Below, piece after piece: positions 1-6,871 of a stretch of DNA of 15,047 nt; positions within the stretch are counted from its first letter, which is position 1, and every line of letters begins with the position of its first letter. Source of the DNA: an uncultured Christensenellaceae bacterium. GTDB lineage: Bacteria > Bacillota > Clostridia > Christensenellales > Pumilibacteraceae. The notes beneath the pieces are model-generated. The model was not told the origin of the DNA. It saw only the letters and a program-made list of their open reading frames with translations, and did not search any database. The position numbers and the translations under genes are program-made. Location: assembly GCA_910587455.1 (NCBI GenBank), contig CAJULK010000022.1, positions 1-15,047 on the forward strand, read 5' to 3'.

Positions 1-178
1 ATCGCCTGCCGCGAACCGACCGAAGATGGTGGTCCGACCGAGCCATAACAGCAGATTAAGAATGAGTAGGAGCATCGCCTGCCGCGAACCGACCGAAGAT
101 GGTGGTCCGACTGAGCCATAACAGCAGATTAAGAATGAGTAGGAGTATCGCCTGCCGCGAACCGACATAAGACGGCGG
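1..178. repeat. 73-bp tandem repeat, two full copies and a decayed third
   Basis: Each unit begins ATCGCCTGCCGCGAACCGAC. Copies start at 1, 74 and 147, giving an exact 73-bp period. Copies 1 and 2 differ by very few bases (for example a C/T in GACCGAG versus GACTGAG). Copy 3 is identical for 20 bases and then drifts, ending near 178. The array probably continues to the left of the window. There are no unique spacers, so it is not a CRISPR array. The period is not a multiple of three, so it is not a coding repeat. A consensus minus-strand promoter at 203-231 would transcribe the array leftward. Confidence 0.9.
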
Positions 179-202
179 AAATTCTTTTGCAAACGCAAAA
201 CG

Positions 203-231
203 ATTATACTATATTACATTGGCATTGTCAA
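203..231 (-). promoter_or_regulatory. Consensus sigma-A promoter reading left into the 73-bp repeats
   Basis: On the minus strand a perfect -35 TTGACA (226-231) and a perfect -10 TATAAT (203-208) are separated by exactly 17 bases. Transcription would start near 195 and run leftward through the tandem repeats. No open reading frame with a ribosome binding site is seen in the 195 bases before the window edge, so the product could be a non-coding RNA or a gene beyond the edge. Confidence 0.75.
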
Positions 232-304
232 TCTTTTTTGCGGCATAAGCGAAAAATTCGTTTTTCGCTGTTACGGTTTCGAAATAATTTGACTGCGCTC
301 GCAT

Positions 305-333
305 TTGACATTCGGATTTTGCGGGCGTATAAT
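305..333 (+). promoter_or_regulatory. Consensus sigma-A promoter for the rRNA methyltransferase gene
   Basis: TTGACA (305-310), 17-base spacer, TATAAT (328-333): both hexamers match the consensus fully. Only eight bases separate the -10 box from the ATG at 342, so the predicted transcription start (about 340-342) falls on or within two bases of the start codon. It is divergent from the minus-strand promoter at 203-231. Confidence 0.8.
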
Positions 334-341
334 GGTTTTGC

Positions 342-1616
342 ATGGACAACTTCTTTTTCGAGCAGCTTCGATCTATTCTCGGCACGCGGTACGATTCGTT
401 TCGAGCCGCTTTCGACGGCAAACCGCGGCATAAAGCGCTCAGGGTCAATACTGTTAAAATTTCGGTAGAAAAGTTTTTATCGGAGTTCGGTTGCCGCGCA
501 CTCGCCGCAAATCCGCTGTGTTCGCAGTCATTTTATGCGGCCGTAAAACCGTCGTTAGATCCGCTGTATCATGCCGGCTTGTACTATATGCAAGAACCGT
601 CCGCTTCGGCGGCGGTGAGCGCTTTTGCACCGTATATAGGCAAGCGTGTTCTCGATTTGTGTTCCGCGCCGGGAGGCAAGGCGACTCAGGCTGCGGCGCT
701 CGCGGATATCGACATTTTGTTTTGTAACGATGTAGAGCCGAAAAGGTTGCACGCGCTTGCCGACAATGTCGAGCGGCTCGGCATAACAAACGCCGTGATC
801 ACGCGAAATACCGCTGCCGACTATGTGCGGGCGGGGTTTTGCGGCTGGTTCGACACGATTATTATCGACGCGCCGTGCAGCGGCGGAGGAATGATGCGTT
901 ACGAATCCGTGCCGTATTCGCGCGAGATCGTCGCGGGTTGTGCTGCGCGTCAACGTGCGATTTTGCAAGACGCAGTCAGGTTGTTGAGCCGCGGCGGACA
1001 TCTGCTTTACAGCACATGCACATTTGCGCGCGAAGAAAACGAAGAAAATATCGAGTATTTGTGTGCGCTCGGGCTTGAACCGATAGAAATCCCGTTGTGC
1101 GACGGGACGGAACGCGGACTCGGCGTGCCTCAGGCGCGACGCATATATCCCATGAATTTCGACGGCGAAGGGCATTTTTATTGTGTTCTCGAAAAGCCGC
1201 GCGGCGAACTGTGCGACAAACCGCCGCAGCGAAAAAAGAAATGTTCGGTCGAAATCGGCGGTGTTCGGCTCGACGGCGAAGAGATATTCGGCAGGGCGGT
1301 GTTGCCTATCGACCTGCCCGAAACCGAAGGACTGAACGTCGTGCGAGTCGGCGTGCCGATGCTTGACGGTAGAAATCCGTCGCACGCGCTGTCTCATGCG
1401 CTCGGCACGGGCGCGCTCGAAAAAATAGGCACGGTCGAGCTGGGTGCGCTTTCGGAAAGTTACATACGCGGCGAACAGCTCGATTTCGACGCGGCGCACG
1501 GAATACTTGTGGCAACCGTCGGCGGATATGCGATCGGCTGGGTGCGTTCGGCGGCGACCGGCGACGGCTGCGGCGCGCTTAAAAATCTTTACCCCAAGAG
1601 CTTGCGCGTCAGATGA
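342..1616 (+). CDS. rsmF: RsmF/NSUN-family rRNA (cytosine-C5) methyltransferase
   Basis: SAM-dependent enzyme predicted to methylate C5 of a cytosine in 16S rRNA, in the cytoplasm. The 424-aa length fits the RsmF branch. Visible motifs: the SAM-binding motif VLDLCSAPGGK from residue 103, motif IV DAPCSGGG with Cys179, and motif VI YSTCTF with Cys226. In this family one of these Cys forms the covalent adduct and the other releases it. After about residue 290 there is a C-terminal RsmF-type/PUA-like part ending in a basic LYPKSLRVR. The ATG at 342 is chosen because the N-terminus aligns with the family (RALRVNT-like segment at residues 32-38). No Shine-Dalgarno sequence precedes it, and the promoter geometry predicts a leaderless mRNA. 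The exact target base cannot be read from sequence. RsmB is less likely because its N-terminal NusB-like domain is absent. Confidence 0.9.
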   Translation: MDNFFFEQLRSILGTRYDSFRAAFDGKPRHKALRVNTVKISVEKFLSEFGCRALAANPLCSQSFYAAVKPSLDPLYHAGLYYMQEPSASAAVSAFAPYIGKRVLDLCSAPGGKATQAAALADIDILFCNDVEPKRLHALADNVERLGITNAVITRNTAADYVRAGFCGWFDTIIIDAPCSGGGMMRYESVPYSREIVAGCAARQRAILQDAVRLLSRGGHLLYSTCTFAREENEENIEYLCALGLEPIEIPLCDGTERGLGVPQARRIYPMNFDGEGHFYCVLEKPRGELCDKPPQRKKKCSVEIGGVRLDGEEIFGRAVLPIDLPETEGLNVVRVGVPMLDGRNPSHALSHALGTGALEKIGTVELGALSESYIRGEQLDFDAAHGILVATVGGYAIGWVRSAATGDGCGALKNLYPKSLRVR

Positions 1617-1666
1617 TCGGTGCAAAAATAAAACAATCGGAGCTAATATGACTAAAGGAATTTCTT

Positions 1667-2383
1667 ATGAAAATCATTAAAAATTCGACAGTAAGAGGAA
1701 GCGAATCGGACGCATCGGCGAATCTGTCGGTGATCGGAGTGTTTCAGATCGTTCAGGACTGCGTAACCGAGATCTTGGGCAAGTACGAGATCGACGGCGT
1801 TTCTTTGTTGCGCAAATACAATGCGTTCTGGGTATTTTCCAAGAACGGTGTGCGCTTGATAAAACCTATTGCGTGGAGCGAAGCATACACCGCCGAAGTG
1901 TTTATTTCGGACTACTCGCTCGCACGCGTTTTCGTTGACGTTGCGATAAAGGACGGTGCGGGCGAGCTTGCGGCATATGCGCGCGTCGAATTGTGCGCAC
2001 TTGACGCCGCGACGTTCCGTATTCGCAAAACGTCCACGGTAGGCATAGATTCGAGGATCGTGTGCGAGGCAGCCGAGTACGGTATAACGAACGAAACGCC
2101 GAGCGAAAACGGTTTGTCGCTTGTCGAACGCATAACCGTGCGGTCGTCGAATATAGATCTTAACAATCATACGAACAATGTCGAATATATGCGGTTCGTG
2201 CTCGATACATATTCGGTCGCTCAAATCAAGGCGCGCCCGATCGCCGGCGTAGACGTTTGTTACGTAAACCAATCGTACGAGGGCGATGTCCTCGAAGTTT
2301 GCAAACGTTCGGACGGGGACTCGGATACTGTTGCGCTGTTCAAGGACGGCACGGTGATTTTCAAGTGTAAATTATCGTTTTGA
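1667..2383 (+). CDS. Acyl-ACP thioesterase (hotdog fold, FatA/FatB-like)
   Basis: Predicted to hydrolyse acyl-acyl-carrier-protein and release free fatty acid. The 238-aa length fits bacterial members of the family, which carry two hotdog repeats. The clearest signature is in the second repeat: a D-x-N-x-H-x-N-N-x-x-Y pattern at residues 164-174 (Asp164, Asn166, His168, Asn170, Asn171, Tyr174), which holds the family's conserved polar residues. A well-placed AAAGGA precedes the ATG at 1667. The gene begins 50 bases after the methyltransferase and may be co-transcribed with it. An ATG at 1648 is out of frame and is not used. Chain-length specificity cannot be judged. Confidence 0.8.
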   Translation: MKIIKNSTVRGSESDASANLSVIGVFQIVQDCVTEILGKYEIDGVSLLRKYNAFWVFSKNGVRLIKPIAWSEAYTAEVFISDYSLARVFVDVAIKDGAGELAAYARVELCALDAATFRIRKTSTVGIDSRIVCEAAEYGITNETPSENGLSLVERITVRSSNIDLNNHTNNVEYMRFVLDTYSVAQIKARPIAGVDVCYVNQSYEGDVLEVCKRSDGDSDTVALFKDGTVIFKCKLSF

Positions 2384-2487
2384 TCGTTTTGTTCGGGCGT
2401 CAAGGATATATTCGTTCGATAAAGCGTATACTTATTTCAGCGCCGAAAAAAGACTATCGGCGATCGCTAAACAGGAGTGTTAAGTAT

Positions 2488-3108
2488 ATGAAAGAAAGAT
2501 ATTATCCGTTTGAAAACGAGCCGCTGCCTTATGACTATGCCGCGCTCGAACCGTATATCGATACGGAGACCATGCATTTTCATCACGATAAGCATTTGCA
2601 AACGTATGTGGACAATCTTAATGCCGCGCTGTCGGACAGCGAGGAGTTGAAAAAATTATCGCTCGAACAGCTTTTGTCGCACCCCGATGAGTTGCCCGAA
2701 CAAAAACGCGCGGCGATAATCAACAACGGCGGCGGCGTTTTCAATCATTCTTTTTATTTCGAAGGACTCGAAAAATGCGAGATGTGCAAGCCGTGCGGCG
2801 AATTGGCAAAAGCGTTCGACGCGGCGTTCGGCGGGTTTGAAGCGTTTTGCGACATTTTCAAAAAAGCGGCGCTCGGCGTTTTCGGATCGGGCTATGCTTG
2901 GCTCGTAGCGGACGGGGAAACGCTTAAAATAATCACCACGCCCAATCAGAACACGCCTCTCGCGGACGGATATAAACCTGTTTTGTGCATCGATGTTTGG
3001 GAGCACGCGTATTATTTGAAAAATAAAAATTTGCGTGCGGCGTATGTGGATAATTGGTTCCATGTAGTTAATTGGAACCGCGCCGAAATGCTTTTGCTTC
3101 AGCGCTGA
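2488..3108 (+). CDS. sodA: Superoxide dismutase, Fe/Mn family, Mn-type signature
   Basis: Converts superoxide to oxygen and hydrogen peroxide in the cytoplasm. The four metal ligands are visible: His32 (in HFHHDKH), His87 (in FNHSFYF), Asp169 and His173 (in DVWEHAYY). The gateway residues His36 and Tyr40 are also present. The outer-sphere pattern (Gly83, and Gln154 in PNQNTPL) is that of Mn enzymes; Fe enzymes usually carry the Gln near the second ligand instead. The reading frame is open back to 2380, but the start is placed at 2488 because AGGAG lies at 2473-2477 and the protein then has the usual N-terminus and a length of 206 aa. A terminator follows at 3140. It may be expressed alone, since 104 bases separate it from the thioesterase. 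Cambialistic metal use is possible. Confidence 0.93.
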   Translation: MKERYYPFENEPLPYDYAALEPYIDTETMHFHHDKHLQTYVDNLNAALSDSEELKKLSLEQLLSHPDELPEQKRAAIINNGGGVFNHSFYFEGLEKCEMCKPCGELAKAFDAAFGGFEAFCDIFKKAALGVFGSGYAWLVADGETLKIITTPNQNTPLADGYKPVLCIDVWEHAYYLKNKNLRAAYVDNWFHVVNWNRAEMLLLQR

Positions 3109-3139
3109 AAGTACGGAAAAATAAGCGTTTTTCAACTGC

Positions 3140-3175
3140 AACCGTCGATTTTTTGAGGAAATCGGCGGTTTTTCG
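3140..3175 (+). terminator. Rho-independent terminator of the superoxide dismutase gene
   Basis: A 10-bp stem AACCGTCGAT / ATCGGCGGTT (3140-3149 with 3161-3170, one G-U pair) encloses an 11-base loop and runs directly into TTTTTCGTT. It lies 31 bases after the stop codon. Confidence 0.8.
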
Positions 3176-3201
3176 TTAAAAATTTAATAGGGATCACTTG
3201 C

Positions 3202-3230
3202 TTGACACGGCGCGCGTACGGTGATAAAAT
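3202..3230 (+). promoter_or_regulatory. Sigma-A promoter of the sigma-factor gene
   Basis: TTGACA (3202-3207), 17-base spacer, TAAAAT (3225-3230). The ATG follows nine bases after the -10 box, the same geometry as at 305-342, so the mRNA is predicted to be leaderless. The gene is therefore read by the housekeeping polymerase and shows no sign of autoregulation by an ECF-type promoter. Confidence 0.75.
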
Positions 3231-3239
3231 AAATATACA

Positions 3240-3767
3240 ATGGATAGACATAAGAAAGTTACCGAATATTTGATGAGACTGAAAAACGGTGAAGATTGTT
3301 TTGAAGAGTTTTATAAATACGCATCGGGCTACGTTCAGCATATCGCTTACATATATACCTTTGATAAATCTCTCATAAAAGACGTAATAGCCATTACGTT
3401 CACGCGAATAATTATCAAATTGGATAAATACGACGAATCGTACAGCGGATTCAGTTGGTTGTGCAAGATAGCGCACAACGAATCCATATGCATGAACCGT
3501 CGCGAAGTTCGTCCCGAAACATCGCTCGAGGATCTGACGATACAGCTGAGCGAGGAGCCCAAGCGCGATTCGCCCGAATTGCTTTACGATGTAGAGCGCG
3601 CTATAGAAAGTCTCGACGAAGAGAGTCGGAAACTAATCGAATATCGCATATATAAAGAAATGACCTACGAGCAAATAAGAGAAGTGACGGGCATGTCTAT
3701 CGGAACGATACACAATAAATTAAAAAAGTGCTATCGTATATTGAAAGAAAAACTGTCGCGGGATTGA
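3240..3767 (+). CDS. Sigma-70 family (ECF-like) RNA polymerase sigma factor
   Basis: A small sigma factor of 175 aa with only regions 2 and 4, as in ECF factors. Region 2 spans about residues 20-90, with aromatic residues in YSGFSWLCKIAHNESI for promoter melting. Region 4 spans about 115-170 (SLDEESRKLIEYRIYKEMTY followed by a helix-turn-helix around EQIREVTGMSIGTIHNKLKK). There is no Shine-Dalgarno sequence; a consensus promoter ends nine bases before the ATG. No anti-sigma factor is encoded beside it: the next gene is a convergent MscS channel. How its activity is controlled is therefore unclear. Its regulon cannot be inferred from this window. Confidence 0.87.
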   Translation: MDRHKKVTEYLMRLKNGEDCFEEFYKYASGYVQHIAYIYTFDKSLIKDVIAITFTRIIIKLDKYDESYSGFSWLCKIAHNESICMNRREVRPETSLEDLTIQLSEEPKRDSPELLYDVERAIESLDEESRKLIEYRIYKEMTYEQIREVTGMSIGTIHNKLKKCYRILKEKLSRD

Positions 3768-3880
3768 TATTTTTTGGGTGTTATGCCGTGTTCGAATAAT
3801 TATAAAATTCAGACGGGAATAGGGTTTATGTCAATAGTTTCGGTTTGATTGTGCGGATTTTGCAAAAAAGGAGTTGTTTT

Positions 3881-4843
3881 TCACGCACTTTGTTTATCGG
3901 CAATATGAACGACGAGCTGATTGTACGGTATGCCGATACCGTTTGCGTCAAACAGCATTTTGAGTTTTTTGTTCATTTCGCGCTGTACCGCGAAAATATC
4001 GCCCTCGTAGCAGTCGGCGGTGAATTGTAACGTTACGCCGGAAGCGCCGAGTTCCGCCACCCCGTCATAAACGATTTTTCCCGGAACGCCGTCGATTTCT
4101 ATTTCGGGCAGTTTAGAACGGATAACCGATTCGACTTTTTCGAGCGACGCACCGTATTCGACGGCAATAAGCGCTTTTGCCGTGGACGGCTTGACTGTCT
4201 GGTTGAGCACGCCGCGTATATCGCTGTTGTTCACTATCTTAACGTTGCCGAGCGCTTCGAGTTTTGTCGTTCGTATGCCTATCGAAACGACCGTGCCGCG
4301 AAACCCGTCGATCGTAATTATGTCGCCTACGTTGAATTCGTTTTCGAACACGATAAACAATCCTGCTACAACATCCGATATCAGGCTTTGCATCCCCAAA
4401 CCGACTATCAGCGTCAGAACGCCTGCGCCCGTTATCAGCGCCGTCGTGTCGATTCCCCATACGGCGAGTACCGCAATAACCGCAATTACGGCGACGATAC
4501 ATTTGATCATGTTGTTTATCAGTCGCACTACTGTAATTTGCCGTTGGTTTTTGTTAAACGCGCTGTTCAGAACGCATAACGCCAAAGTCGTAATTACGAG
4601 AATTACCGTGATTATTCGTATGGCTTGGATTATTTTAGGCACCGCCGCAAGCAGTTCGTTTATAAATCCGAATCGGGAAATGCCGACGTTGAAAACGGAG
4701 TCGGCTGAAAAAATATAGTCGTGAAAAACAATCGAGCACACTGTGCCTATGATCATAACTATAAGGAATATAGTTTTGACAGTTCCCAAATTTTTGACTT
4801 TGGTTTTTACGTTTTCCGTTTGACGTTTTATATGATCGTTCAT
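3881..4843 (-). CDS. mscS: Small-conductance mechanosensitive channel, MscS family
   Basis: Inner-membrane channel that opens under membrane tension and releases solutes on osmotic downshock. The 320-aa length is typical. Hydrophobic segments lie at about residues 24-40, 71-93 and 111-131. The pore-lining helix follows at about 135-170, with the glycine/alanine-rich pattern ITGAGVLTLIVGLGMQSLIS. The beta domain VGDIITIDGFRGTVVSIGIR and the C-terminal GIGIPYNQLVVHI complete the family signature. The start is supported by AAGGAG five bases upstream on the minus strand. It is convergent with the sigma-factor gene, with 113 bases between the two stops and no strong terminator seen there. Confidence 0.92.
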   Translation of the reverse strand: MNDHIKRQTENVKTKVKNLGTVKTIFLIVMIIGTVCSIVFHDYIFSADSVFNVGISRFGFINELLAAVPKIIQAIRIITVILVITTLALCVLNSAFNKNQRQITVVRLINNMIKCIVAVIAVIAVLAVWGIDTTALITGAGVLTLIVGLGMQSLISDVVAGLFIVFENEFNVGDIITIDGFRGTVVSIGIRTTKLEALGNVKIVNNSDIRGVLNQTVKPSTAKALIAVEYGASLEKVESVIRSKLPEIEIDGVPGKIVYDGVAELGASGVTLQFTADCYEGDIFAVQREMNKKLKMLFDANGIGIPYNQLVVHIADKQSA

Positions 4844-5062
4844 GATCGCTCCTTATCGGTATTTTCGAACGTGCGCTCGGCGCAAAGTATTGCACTACGA
4901 AAATAGTTTGCGTAATTCACGGCAGAATAATATAAATCAAGCAAGACGGAATTTTAAGCAATCAAAAAGGCGCCCACAAACCGTTTTGCCAATTACTTTA
5001 AGGTAGCTTAAACGCCAAAAAAGCAACCGCCGTTTGAGAGCAAATTCTGAATAGCAACACAC

Positions 5063-5091
5063 AAAAAGCTCCGAGACTAAAAGTATCGGGG
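5063..5091 (-). terminator. Minus-strand terminator downstream of the Spo0A-C-like gene
   Basis: On the minus strand CCCCGA (5086-5091) pairs with TCGGAG (5069-5074, one G-T pair), an inner ACT/AGT continues the stem, and CTTTTTG follows. It lies about 95 bases after the stop at 5184 and would separate this gene from mscS. Confidence 0.6.
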
Positions 5092-5110
5092 TAAATTATG
5101 CCGATTGAAA

Positions 5111-5160
5111 TAAAAAAGCGCCGACCGAGAGAAAGCGCCCCTCATCGATCAAACTCTCGG
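5111..5160 (-). terminator. Possible closer terminator of the Spo0A-C-like gene
   Basis: A perfect 7-bp inverted repeat, CCGAGAG (5125-5131) with CTCTCGG (5154-5160), has a 22-base loop. A six-T run on the minus strand follows seven bases after the stem. The gap between stem and T-run weakens the case. Confidence 0.4.
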
Positions 5161-5183
5161 AAAAGCGCGTAAGAGAGAATTGA

Positions 5184-5540
5184 TCAGGAACTGACTTTGT
5201 CTATAATATTATCGTTGTAAATATCCGAATCGAGCTTTAGTGCGAGATAAGCGATAACGAGGTTGTTTGGCAGATGATTGCCGACGTGGAAATTCAAGAG
5301 CTCGGACAGGGCGGAAGGAAGATACTTGCTTTTGGATAAAGCGTAAGAGATATCGCGAATGACCGATTTGGGTTTAATGGAATGACGGACGGCGATGGTA
5401 CGGTAAATATCCATGGCGGAAGCATTACGGAAGGCTCTGAGTTCGACGGCTTCTGAAAGGTAAGTACAGCCGGCGAGTTCGGGCGGTACGCCGCACTTAA
5501 GAACGAGCGACATAGCTTTTGTATCGAGTAAGAAATTCAT
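5184..5540 (-). CDS. Stand-alone Spo0A C-terminal (DNA-binding) domain-like protein
   Basis: A 118-aa protein that resembles the Spo0A effector domain from end to end and has no receiver domain. The segment GVPPELAGCTYLSEAVEL (residues 17-34) matches the conserved Spo0A GxPxxxxGYxYLxxAI pattern. IYRTIAVRHSIKPKSVIRDI (45-64) matches the helix-turn-helix region (Spo0A: IAKKFxTTxSRVERAI). The C-terminal PNNLVIAYLALKL matches PTNSEFIAxxADKL. Several residues that Spo0A uses to contact DNA (SRVERAIRHAI) are changed, so binding to canonical 0A boxes is doubtful. AAGGAG lies eight bases before the ATG. It is flanked by intergenic sequence and terminators and appears monocistronic. Without a phosphorylation domain it would act constitutively or antagonise Spo0A; this is inference. 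Confidence 0.7.
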   Translation of the reverse strand: MNFLLDTKAMSLVLKCGVPPELAGCTYLSEAVELRAFRNASAMDIYRTIAVRHSIKPKSVIRDISYALSKSKYLPSALSELLNFHVGNHLPNNLVIAYLALKLDSDIYNDNIIDKVSS

Positions 5541-5925
5541 AAAACGTCTCCTTTATAAATTAGAGGGGCCGTATAATACTACTCCGAAGTTTTCGCTAAT
5601 TTTCACCGCGAGCGATTCGTAATTGCTTTTTTGCTCCGTCGGCGCGTATTGAAGCAGGCATAATAAACACGATTACTATTAATAAACATTTAATCAAATC
5701 CGCGTCGAATCCTTTGAGATAGCTCTGAGCTTAATATTCCGCTAGTCCTAAATAAACGTTTTTAAGTAGTTACCGTCAAGGTATTTAGTGTTCTTGTAAG
5801 TCCGTTGCGTAGCGGAAATCACTGCTTTACCGTTTTTCTTGAGCTTTTGCTTGTTTATCTATTTACTAACATAAATGTTCGGATAGTTACCGTATGGGGG
5901 GGCGACTGTAACCAAAAACGAATAA
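5541..5925. other. Gene-poor region between the Spo0A-C-like gene and the 2H pseudogene
   Basis: About 385 bp with no supported gene. The 10-mer TAGTTACCGT occurs twice (5767-5776 and 5884-5893), and AGTTACCGT occurs again at 11252-11260. A short minus-strand segment at 5808-5858 translates to a peptide with LKKNG and VISAT, recalling the serine recombinase further right (LKDNG..VISAT); it may be a recombinase relic. A run of seven G at 5896-5902 precedes the duplicated 2H segment. Confidence 0.4.
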
Positions 5926-6498
5926 TTAATATATAAAGCAAGTCAACGGTTTAATATCGTTGATAATCGAATACAATTCCATTAACTTGATATAGTTGGC
6001 ATCGTCAATAGGATATAAGCCTAAAACCAAACTTGTATTGACCATATTGAAAATGGCGTTGCTTTTCATTTTGATTCGGATGTTACCGAGTTTTTCTATT
6101 CGATTTTTGGCTTTTATAATTTTGAGTTCATTATAAAACATCTCGTCGGATATATTTTGCAATACATCCGAATTGCTTAAATCGTGCAATGTCATATGAA
6201 ATGTATCGGAAACCAATCTTTCACAAAAACACTGAGGCGTTGCTTCGTACAAAAAATCAACGAGCCGTGAAATTACAGTTTTGGTAGCTTTATCCAAATC
6301 GAACACTACCGTATCGCCGTGAAAATCCTTAAACGTATTGTTTCTATCTACCTTATGCGTAATTGACTGCTTGCCTGTGAAATATGTTCTGCCGAAGTCG
6401 ATTTTGTTTTTTTCAAACGAATTTATTCGTGTCAAAAACTCATCGTAATTTTCCATATGCAATCTCCAATCGTTATTGTACAATATATATTAACACAC
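5899..6498 (-). repeat. Left copy of a duplicated 2H-phosphoesterase segment
   Basis: The sequence from about 5899 to 6498 corresponds to about 11464-12256 in the same orientation, including short flanks on both sides of the gene. The left copy lacks 197 bp present in the right copy. The duplicated block begins just beside a CCACCA-like sequence in the right copy (GGTGG at 11458-11462 on the plus strand) and a G-run in the left copy. Confidence 0.8.
5926..6456 (-). pseudogene. Truncated 2H-phosphoesterase-like gene (second His motif deleted)
   Basis: About 90% identical at protein level to the intact gene at 11505-12215. The first catalytic motif (HMTL, in DTFHMTLHDLS) is present. After DIKPL the frame changes to TCFIY and stops, so the second motif (HITL in the intact copy) and the last 65 or so residues are lost. 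The cause is visible: AACGGTTTAA at 5945-5954 occurs twice in the intact copy (11507-11516 and 11704-11713), and the left copy retains exactly one, with the 197 bp between them missing. The start at 6456 is preferred over 6483 because GGAG sits seven bases upstream of it. A 2H enzyme needs both His motifs, so the product is probably inactive. Confidence 0.85.
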
Positions 6499-6631
6499 AC
6501 AATGATTTCAACTATATAACAGCGCAAAAAATGCTCATGGCTCTATGTCGGGTGCTTGAATAAACGAGCCTAACACATCGTAATTTCAGTCAATAGCCGT
6601 TCACGGCATAAAGTAGCCGTTTTAAGACAAT

Positions 6632-6688
6632 AGAAAAGCAACCTAAACTATCACTAATAGCGGTTCGTTTTAGGTTGCTATTGGTGGA
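6632..6688 (-). terminator. CCACCA plus terminator-like hairpin, module A
   Basis: On the minus strand CCACCA (6682-6687) is followed by a 12-bp hairpin, AGCAACCTAAAAC (6667-6679) with GTTTAGGTTGCT (6637-6648), and then TTTTCT. One extra base interrupts the stem. The sequence after CCACCA (AACCTAAAACGAACC) matches the terminator of the tRNA-Val at 14648-14697. No functional gene is seen directly upstream on the minus strand. Confidence 0.6.
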
Positions 6689-6822
6689 CTGACGCAAAGC
6701 AAAGTCGAACCTTGTTACGAGAACCAACTTTTAATTTTCGATACAATTCTTTTCTTCGGGCGCAGTAAACGTTGCATATAAATCATTTAGTGACTTTCTG
6801 CACAAAAGACGCGCCTAAATTC

Positions 6823-6851
6823 TTGACAAATACTCTAAAAAGGGGTAGCAT
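6823..6851 (+). promoter_or_regulatory. Promoter of the two-gene nuclease operon
   Basis: TTGACA (6823-6828) is a perfect -35 box; after 17 bases comes TAGCAT (6846-6851), four of six matches to the -10 consensus. Transcription would begin near 6858, leaving a leader of about 14 bases without a Shine-Dalgarno sequence before the ATG at 6872. A second -10-like TAGAAT (6859-6864) lies even closer but lacks a -35 box. Confidence 0.55.
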
Positions 6852-6871
6852 ATCAATATAGAATATTCAAT

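Larger units (their letters stand above)
4844..5183. other. Intergenic region between mscS and the Spo0A-C-like gene
   Basis: This 340-bp gap contains no credible gene. It holds two minus-strand terminator candidates (5063-5091 and 5111-5160) and, near 4850, the mscS ribosome binding site. An mscS promoter must lie at about 4870-4980, but no near-consensus pair of hexamers was found. Confidence 0.6.
6484..6871. other. Intergenic region holding a hairpin module and a promoter
   Basis: No gene is supported in this 388-bp gap. It contains the minus-strand hairpin at 6632-6688 (listed separately), which is preceded on that strand by a tRNA-3'-end-like GGTTCGA...CCACCA segment (about 6682-6713). 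It also contains the promoter at 6823-6851. The CCACCA segment cannot be folded into a full tRNA: no matching 5' acceptor strand was found. Confidence 0.5.

Noticed and set aside
1..178. CRISPR array
   Set aside because: The 73-bp units follow each other without unique spacers, and no cas gene is near.
555..1625. 356-codon open frame on the minus strand inside the methyltransferase gene
   Set aside because: It is the antisense shadow of a clearly recognised gene with all family motifs; the translation is arginine-rich and has no ribosome binding site.
2380..2487. An N-terminal extension of the superoxide dismutase
   Set aside because: The extra 36 residues have no family counterpart, and AGGAG stands correctly before the ATG at 2488.
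3845..4030. 61-codon plus-strand frame at the MscS 3' end
   Set aside because: Antisense to MscS, with no family match and no suitable start site.
4182..4718. 178-codon plus-strand frame over the MscS gene
   Set aside because: Antisense to the full-length MscS gene, whose family signature is unambiguous; the serine/threonine/isoleucine-rich translation is a by-product of membrane-protein codons.
6682..6760. A tRNA gene on the minus strand ending in CCACCA
   Set aside because: A T-loop-like GGTTCGA and CCA are present, but there is no complementary 5' acceptor strand, no anticodon arm, and too many bases between the T arm and the CCA.
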